In this document: piece by piece, positions 59,343-64,000 of the stretch | Layout of the letters: every line of letters begins with the position of its first letter | How positions within the stretch are numbered: the first letter of the stretch is position 1 | Source of the DNA: Streptococcus mitis | Lineage (GTDB): Bacteria > Bacillota > Bacilli > Lactobacillales > Streptococcaceae | Length of the DNA: 64,000 nucleotides | Direction of reading: 5' to 3' | Assembly (NCBI RefSeq): GCF_009496285.1 | Contig: NZ_WIJK01000007.1 | Coordinates: forward strand, 1-64,000 | Made by a program: the position numbers and the translations under genes | The notes under the pieces: model-generated | What the model was told of the DNA's origin: nothing | The model's input: only the letters and a program-made list of their open reading frames with translations | The model's database searches: none

Positions 59343-59900
59343 TTAGACTTCCAAGATTTCTTTTTCTTTGTTGGCAGTCATTTCGTCGATGTGTTTAACA
59401 GCATCGTCTGTTGCTTTTTGAATATCTTTTTCAAGAGTCTTCAATTCATCTTCAGTGATTTCTTTAGCTTTTTCTTGTTTCTTAGCTTCATCCATAGCAT
59501 CACGACGGATATTACGGATAGCTACTTTAGCATTTTCACCAACTTTTTTCACTTCTTTAGCAAGATCACGACGAGTTTCTTCTGTGAGAGCTGGGATTAC
59601 CAAGCGAATAACAGAACCATCGTTAGCTGGTGTAATACCTAAGTCTGAAGCATTCAAAGCACGTTCGATATCTTTCAAAGATGATTTGTCAAATGGTGTT
59701 ACCAACAAGACACGCGCTTCTGGGATTGTGATAGAAGCAATTTGGTTAAGTGGTGTTTCAACACCATAGTACTCAACGTGGATGCGGTCAAGCAAGCTAG
59801 CATTAGCACGGCCAGCACGAATACTTCCAAACTCACGAGCAAGTGAGTGGTGAGATTGGGTCATTCTCTCTTTTGCTTTTTCTACGATTGCGTTTGCCAT
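59343..59900 (-). CDS. frr: Ribosome recycling factor
   Basis: The 185-residue protein that splits post-termination ribosomes with EF-G. It has the long helical-bundle domain and the [19 protein letters not shown] and [20 protein letters not shown] signatures. It lies 9 bases after pyrH in one operon, the usual bacterial arrangement. Confidence 0.98.
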   Translation of the reverse strand: MANAIVEKAKERMTQSHHSLAREFGSIRAGRANASLLDRIHVEYYGVETPLNQIASITIPEARVLLVTPFDKSSLKDIERALNASDLGITPANDGSVIRLVIPALTEETRRDLAKEVKKVGENAKVAIRNIRRDAMDEAKKQEKAKEITEDELKTLEKDIQKATDDAVKHIDEMTANKEKEILEV

Positions 59901-59909
59901 AATGATTTC

Positions 59910-60644
59910 TTATTCCTTTTCTTCGATATTATTTGAAACTGTAGTTCCGATATTTTCACCAAATACAACACGTTTAATATTTCCTGGTTGGTTCATGTTG
60001 AAAACTACCAAGTCAATATCATTGTCCATTGAAAGTGTTGAAGCTGTTGAGTCCATGATACGGAGACCTTTATTAATCACGTCACGGTGAGTCAACTCTT
60101 CAAATTTAACAGCTGTCTTATCTTTTTTAGGATCAGCATTGTAGACACCATCAACCCCATTCTTAGCCATCAAGATAGCGTCCGCTTCAATCTCAGCTGC
60201 ACGAAGAGCCGCTGTTGTATCTGTTGAGAAGTATGGTGAACCAATTCCCGCACCAAAGATAACAATGCGTCCTTTTTCAAGATGACGAAGGGCACGACCA
60301 CGAACGTAAGGTTCTGCTACTTGTTGCATGGCAATGGCTGTTTGAACACGTGTATCCACACCAACTTGTTGCAATGAATCTGCCATCACAAGAGCATTCA
60401 TAACGGTTCCAAGCATTCCTGTATAGTCTGCTTGTACACGATCCATTCCAGCTTCTGCTGCAGGTTCTCCACGCCAGAGATTTCCTCCACCAATAACAAG
60501 GGCAATCTCAATACCTAAGTTATGTACTTCTTGAATTTCTTGAGCCATTGCTTGAACTGTTTTAATATCAATTCCGACACCACGTTCGCCAGCAAGGGCC
60601 TCACCTGATAACTTAATCAAAATACGTTTATATTTGGGTTCCAC
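59910..60644 (-). CDS. pyrH: UMP kinase
   Basis: The 244-residue hexameric kinase that phosphorylates UMP to UDP. Motifs [29 protein letters not shown] and the [17 protein letters not shown] loop are present. The start is a GTG at 60644 with GGAG nine bases upstream, giving [13 protein letters not shown] as N terminus; the ATG at 60671 adds nine non-conserved residues. First gene of the pyrH-frr operon. Confidence 0.95.
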   Translation of the reverse strand: MEPKYKRILIKLSGEALAGERGVGIDIKTVQAMAQEIQEVHNLGIEIALVIGGGNLWRGEPAAEAGMDRVQADYTGMLGTVMNALVMADSLQQVGVDTRVQTAIAMQQVAEPYVRGRALRHLEKGRIVIFGAGIGSPYFSTDTTAALRAAEIEADAILMAKNGVDGVYNADPKKDKTAVKFEELTHRDVINKGLRIMDSTASTLSMDNDIDLVVFNMNQPGNIKRVVFGENIGTTVSNNIEEKE

Positions 60645-60730
60645 CTGACTTCGCTCCTTTATTTTATTCAAACTATTTTATCACATTTTTTGAGAATTTT
60701 ATAGTCTCATGAGTTATTCTTTTGAAAATT

Positions 60731-62065
60731 TTAAACGGATAAATAGTTTTCCAAATCAGCCAAGGCACGCTCTGCAATTTTTTCATAACGAGCCTTCTTA
60801 TCACGAATGCGGTCGCCTTCCAATTCCTTGATAATTCCGAAATTGACGTTCATTGGTTGGAAGTGTTTACTGTCAGCATGGGTGATGTAATGGGCTAGAC
60901 TTCCAATTGCTGTTGTCTCTGGGAAAATAGCCTCGCTTTCGCCCTTGAAAAGACGAGCTGCATTAATACCAGCTACTAGACCTGATGCCGCTGACTCAAC
61001 ATAGCCTTCCACACCCGTCATCTGACCAGCAAAGAATAGATTTGGCTGTTTCTTAGAACGATAAGTTTGCTCAAGAAGATTTGGTGAATCCATATAAGAA
61101 TTACGGTGCATAACTCCATAGCGAACAAACTCAGCGTTTTCAAGACCTGGAATCATTTGGAAGACACGCTTTTGTTCTCCCCATTTAAGGTGAGTTTGGA
61201 AACCAACAATATTGTAAAGACTACCTGCCGCATTATCCTGACGAAGTTGAACGACTGCATAAGGTGTTTTAAAGTCACCATCACGTGGTCCTTTGTAATC
61301 ATCTGGATACTCTAGGCCAACCGGTTTCATTGGTCCATAAAGCATGGTTTTGATGCCTCGTTTAGCCATAACTTCGATTGGCATACATCCTTCGAAGTAT
61401 TTTTCTTTTTCGAAAGAATTCAACGGAGCTTCTTCCGCATTAACCAAGGCTTCATGGAAATTCATAAACTCTTGCTTGGTCATAGGAGCATTGAGATAGG
61501 CTGCTTCTCCCTTATCATAACGAGATTTGAGATAAACCTTGTTCATATCAATCGTATTAACATCCACAATAGGCGCTGCAGCATCGTAGAAATAGAAGCC
61601 ATCGCCGTCATTAAGGGCATGAATTTTCTCAGCCAGGGCATCGCTAGTCAAAGGACCAGTCGCTACAACTGTAATAGCATCTGTTGGCAATTCTGTAATT
61701 TCATCGCGTACCACTTCAATTAATGGATGATTAGCAATTTTTTCAGTGACCATTTGAGAGAAACCATCACGGTCAACCGCCAGAGCACCACCAGCAGGAA
61801 CACGCGTTGCTTCGGCGGATTCCAAGATTAGAGAACCTAGGCGGCGCATTTCTTCCTTAAGGAGACCAACAGCATTTGTAAGAGCATCTCCACGCAAGGA
61901 ATTAGAACACACTAATTCTGCAAAATTGTCAGTTTTGTGTTGCGGTGTTGACTTGACACCACGCATTTCATAAAGCTTAACTGGAATACCACGCTCTGCG
62001 ATTTGGTAGGCTGCTTCAGAACCCGCCAAGCCAGCACCGATAACATTGATATAAGATTGAGACAC
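60731..62065 (-). CDS. trmFO: TrmFO, tRNA uracil-54 C5-methyltransferase
   Basis: A 444-residue folate- and FAD-dependent enzyme that makes ribothymidine at position 54 of tRNA. It has the FAD loop [21 protein letters not shown] and downstream [17 protein letters not shown], with further conserved [16 protein letters not shown]. Start: GTG at 62065 with AGAGG ten bases upstream, giving the usual length; a longer frame to 62137 is not conserved. Previously called Gid. Confidence 0.95.
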   Translation of the reverse strand: MSQSYINVIGAGLAGSEAAYQIAERGIPVKLYEMRGVKSTPQHKTDNFAELVCSNSLRGDALTNAVGLLKEEMRRLGSLILESAEATRVPAGGALAVDRDGFSQMVTEKIANHPLIEVVRDEITELPTDAITVVATGPLTSDALAEKIHALNDGDGFYFYDAAAPIVDVNTIDMNKVYLKSRYDKGEAAYLNAPMTKQEFMNFHEALVNAEEAPLNSFEKEKYFEGCMPIEVMAKRGIKTMLYGPMKPVGLEYPDDYKGPRDGDFKTPYAVVQLRQDNAAGSLYNIVGFQTHLKWGEQKRVFQMIPGLENAEFVRYGVMHRNSYMDSPNLLEQTYRSKKQPNLFFAGQMTGVEGYVESAASGLVAGINAARLFKGESEAIFPETTAIGSLAHYITHADSKHFQPMNVNFGIIKELEGDRIRDKKARYEKIAERALADLENYLSV

Positions 62066-62168
62066 GACACTAATACCTCTTTGGGTGAAACTTAAGTTCA
62101 TTCCAGAACAAGTCATTAGACTGTTTGACACCCACAAATCTTTCTATTTTTTTCTTATTCTAGTATAA

Positions 62169-62197
62169 CAAAAAAAGGGAAGAAGGAAAACTTCCCT
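62169..62197 (-). terminator. Terminator of the holB-yabA-rsmI operon
   Basis: GGGAAG pairs with CTTCCC (extended by AGTT/TTCT mismatches), with seven T residues on the minus strand directly after rsmI. Confidence 0.8.
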
Positions 62198-62199
62198 GT

Positions 62200-63078
62200 T
62201 TAGTCGTTTTCTTGTTTCTCTTCCCATTCGTGGTAGGCGGCGTATAGCTGGCTTTTATTCCACTGATAAATCTTAGCGACTTCCTTAATGGCTTGATTTT
62301 TCTTGATTCCTTGTTGGATACGCTCTTGAATTTCAGAAAATAAATCCTCTTCATCCTTATCTTCTACTTCTTGACTAGCACCCTCCACAATGAGAAGGCA
62401 TTCGCCTTTAAGAGGTGTTTCAGAAATACTTTCTAATAATTCAGTAATAGTTCCACGCTGATATTCTTCAAAGATTTTAGTCAATTCTCTGACCAAAACC
62501 ACCGAGCGATCACCGTAGACTTCTAGCATATTTTCTAGCGTATCCGCCACACGGTGAGGTGATTCATAGAAAATCTGAGTTTCTGGATAAGCTTTTTTCG
62601 CTTCGAAAAACTGCTTTTGTTGGCCTGACTTTCGTGGTAGAAAACCATAAAAGATGTGGGGTTGTGGTGCCAAGCCGCTTGCAATCAAAGCAGAAATTCC
62701 TGCACTAGCTCCTGGAACTGTGACAACTGCGATATCTTCTTCAATGGCAGCCTTGACCAAATCATGACCTGGGTCTGAGATGCTAGGAAGTCCTGCATCA
62801 GATACTTGGGCAAGATTTTGACCTTGTTTCAACAAACCAATCAAATCAGGAATTTTTTCCTTGACATTGTGTTCGTGAAAACTGATTTGCTTGGTTGAGA
62901 TCTCAAAATGCTTGAGCAAAAGTCCAGTATTACGAGTATCTTCTGCCGCAATCCAGTCGACCTCTTTCAAGGTCTGAATAGCGCGAAAAGTCATATCATC
63001 TAGATTACCGATTGGCGTTGCGACTAGATAAAGCTTGCCATAGGGAGATTGTCCCTTAAAACTCTTTTGAATCTGCAT
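62200..63078 (-). CDS. rsmI: 16S rRNA 2'-O-methyltransferase RsmI
   Basis: A 292-residue SAM-dependent enzyme that methylates C1402 in the ribosomal decoding centre. It has LYLVATPIGNLDDMT, AEDTRNTG, VSDAGLPSISDPG and VPGASAGISAL of the tetrapyrrole-methylase fold, and a C-terminal helical tail (about 235-292). It begins 2 bases after the yabA stop. Confidence 0.96.
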   Translation of the reverse strand: MQIQKSFKGQSPYGKLYLVATPIGNLDDMTFRAIQTLKEVDWIAAEDTRNTGLLLKHFEISTKQISFHEHNVKEKIPDLIGLLKQGQNLAQVSDAGLPSISDPGHDLVKAAIEEDIAVVTVPGASAGISALIASGLAPQPHIFYGFLPRKSGQQKQFFEAKKAYPETQIFYESPHRVADTLENMLEVYGDRSVVLVRELTKIFEEYQRGTITELLESISETPLKGECLLIVEGASQEVEDKDEEDLFSEIQERIQQGIKKNQAIKEVAKIYQWNKSQLYAAYHEWEEKQEND

Positions 63079-63080
63079 AC

Positions 63081-63398
63081 TTACTCCCTAAACAACAGTT
63101 CATCACAGAACATACATTCTGCATCTTGCTCCCGACGTTGGCCATAAAAGTCACGGCAAACATGAAAACCGTCCTCATAAATGCGACGGACATTTTCCCT
63201 CACATGTTTCGTTTTGGCTGGAGCTGTCTCCTCAACCTCTCCCAAACGTTCTCTCAGTTTATCATTTTCTAAACGAAGAGCTGTATTTTCCTCTACCAGA
63301 CTCTTGAGATTTTTCTTGATAGCTTCGACGTCTGCCAAGGTTACCAACAATTGCTGTGAAAAGTCATCTAAAGCATCAAATAATTCTTTTTTATTCAT
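63081..63398 (-). CDS. yabA: Replication initiation control protein YabA
   Basis: A 105-residue regulator. An N-terminal leucine-zipper helix (1-60, with [18 protein letters not shown]) makes tetramers. A C-terminal zinc site ([20 protein letters not shown]) binds DnaA and the sliding clamp to restrain initiation. It lies between holB and rsmI as in other Firmicutes. Confidence 0.96.
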   Translation of the reverse strand: MNKKELFDALDDFSQQLLVTLADVEAIKKNLKSLVEENTALRLENDKLRERLGEVEETAPAKTKHVRENVRRIYEDGFHVCRDFYGQRREQDAECMFCDELLFRE

Positions 63399-63422
63399 TA
63401 CAGCCCTTTCTATAATCTATCT

Positions 63423-64000
63423 TTACTTTAAATTTTTTTGTAAAACGAGGTATTCCAAAGCGTTTTGAAAGCTAACATTGGCCCGCCACATTTTACGAGT
63501 TTGGACGAAATTTTGCAAAATATTTCGAGCTGAAACATTGAGAATCTCTTGACCAGCTAGTACCTCTAAAATCCTGAGCACTTGATCTTGCTTTTCTTTA
63601 TCATCAGCCAAACTCGTTAATTTTGCAACTTGCAAATAGGATTCTTTTTTATGGGCTAAAAGCCAAGAAAAGAGGCGTTCACTTTCATCTACTAGTGTCC
63701 AAAATCCTGCTTGATGGACAAGCTTATCAGCCTCTGCCTGCGATTGACTAAACTGAGCCAATAGCTTAGCTTTATTTTTTACTAAACCAGCCTCTTCAAG
63801 CTGTGACATTAAAGTAGAGACTTGCTTCTTAAATTGGAAAATCTGTGTCCGACTTCGAATTGTTGGTAACATCTGTTCCTCATCATCGGTCAAAAAGAAA
63901 ATATAAATCTCACTTTGTGGCTCTTCAATAACCTTCAAGAGTGAATTTGCAGCATTCACATGCATTTTTTCTGCTTGTTCGATAATAAAGACCTGACGTT
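63423..64000 (-). CDS. holB: DNA polymerase III delta' subunit, C-terminal part (cut by window edge)
   Basis: The frame is open to base 64000, so the gene continues beyond the window. Visible residues include QVFIIEQAEKMHVNAANSLL, KVIEEPQSEIYIFFLT and the IRSRTQIFQF sensor-2-like segment of the AAA+ clamp loader. The rest is the helical collar domain, ending LVLQKNLK. The ATG at 63965 is internal. It starts the visible part of the holB-yabA-rsmI operon, with 24 bases before yabA. Confidence 0.95.
   Translation of the reverse strand, partial: RQVFIIEQAEKMHVNAANSLLKVIEEPQSEIYIFFLTDDEEQMLPTIRSRTQIFQFKKQVSTLMSQLEEAGLVKNKAKLLAQFSQSQAEADKLVHQAGFWTLVDESERLFSWLLAHKKESYLQVAKLTSLADDKEKQDQVLRILEVLAGQEILNVSARNILQNFVQTRKMWRANVSFQNALEYLVLQKNLK

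Overview
The window is a low-GC Firmicute chromosome segment, and its gene content points to a Mitis-group Streptococcus (S. mitis, S. oralis, S. pneumoniae or a close relative). The evidence is a 66-residue ATP synthase c subunit with the streptococcal operon order (c, a, b, delta, alpha, gamma, beta, epsilon), an IgA1 protease next to a second M26 zinc metalloprotease, a PrtA-type subtilase, a BOX repeat, the 27-residue streptococcal insertion in methionine aminopeptidase, and a TACGAATA cin-box before comEA. I name the group and not the species.

Layout. 1-346 is the tail of an IS200-like element. 360-5745 holds a thiol-redox pair (TlpA-like lipoprotein and CcdA), map, a YtoI-like regulator, a GNAT acetyltransferase and murA. 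5885-6667 is an ISL3-family relic. 6874-18398 is an accessory block of two giant surface zinc proteases in tandem (a ZmpC/ZmpD-type protein and Iga). 18705-19830 is the L21/Prp/L27 operon with an L21 leader. 19876-34694 carries housekeeping genes: a YoaK-like membrane protein, an oxidoreductase with a DEFD-box helicase, an HD hydrolase, a Cof phosphatase, tRNA-Arg, L19, two fluoride channels, chorismate mutase, flavodoxin, the Pde2 nuclease, L31B, HU, DegV, a TPR protein, an AI-2E-family transporter and a lactonase. 34884-41208 is the complete F1Fo ATP synthase operon. 41437-46009 has a CHY zinc-finger protein, a U32/TrhP protein and the DNA-uptake genes comEC and comEA. 46075-48713 has a GNAT protein, one unrecognised gene and alanine dehydrogenase. 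49066-55641 is prtA, bracketed by IS1182-like remnants and a BOX element. 57011-64000 is a translation and RNA-maintenance cluster: phoH, yozE, cvfB, frr, pyrH, trmFO, rsmI, yabA and the 3' part of holB.

How the genes fit together. Most of the window is conserved core. Accessory character is concentrated in the three very large cell-surface proteases, each lying beside insertion-sequence debris. Two of them share a 51-bp tandem repeat, which allows in-frame length change and exchange between the neighbours. Many genes end in clear intrinsic terminators. Two convergent gene junctions are filled by copies of one dispersed repeat that itself forms a terminator.

The less routine observations are the probable leaderless HD-domain gene, the dispersed repeat at convergent junctions, the inverted IS-end copies around prtA, candidate cre sites at ald and atpE, and a structured intergenic stretch downstream of hup. 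I saw no CRISPR array, prophage, toxin-antitoxin pair or obvious new multi-gene system.
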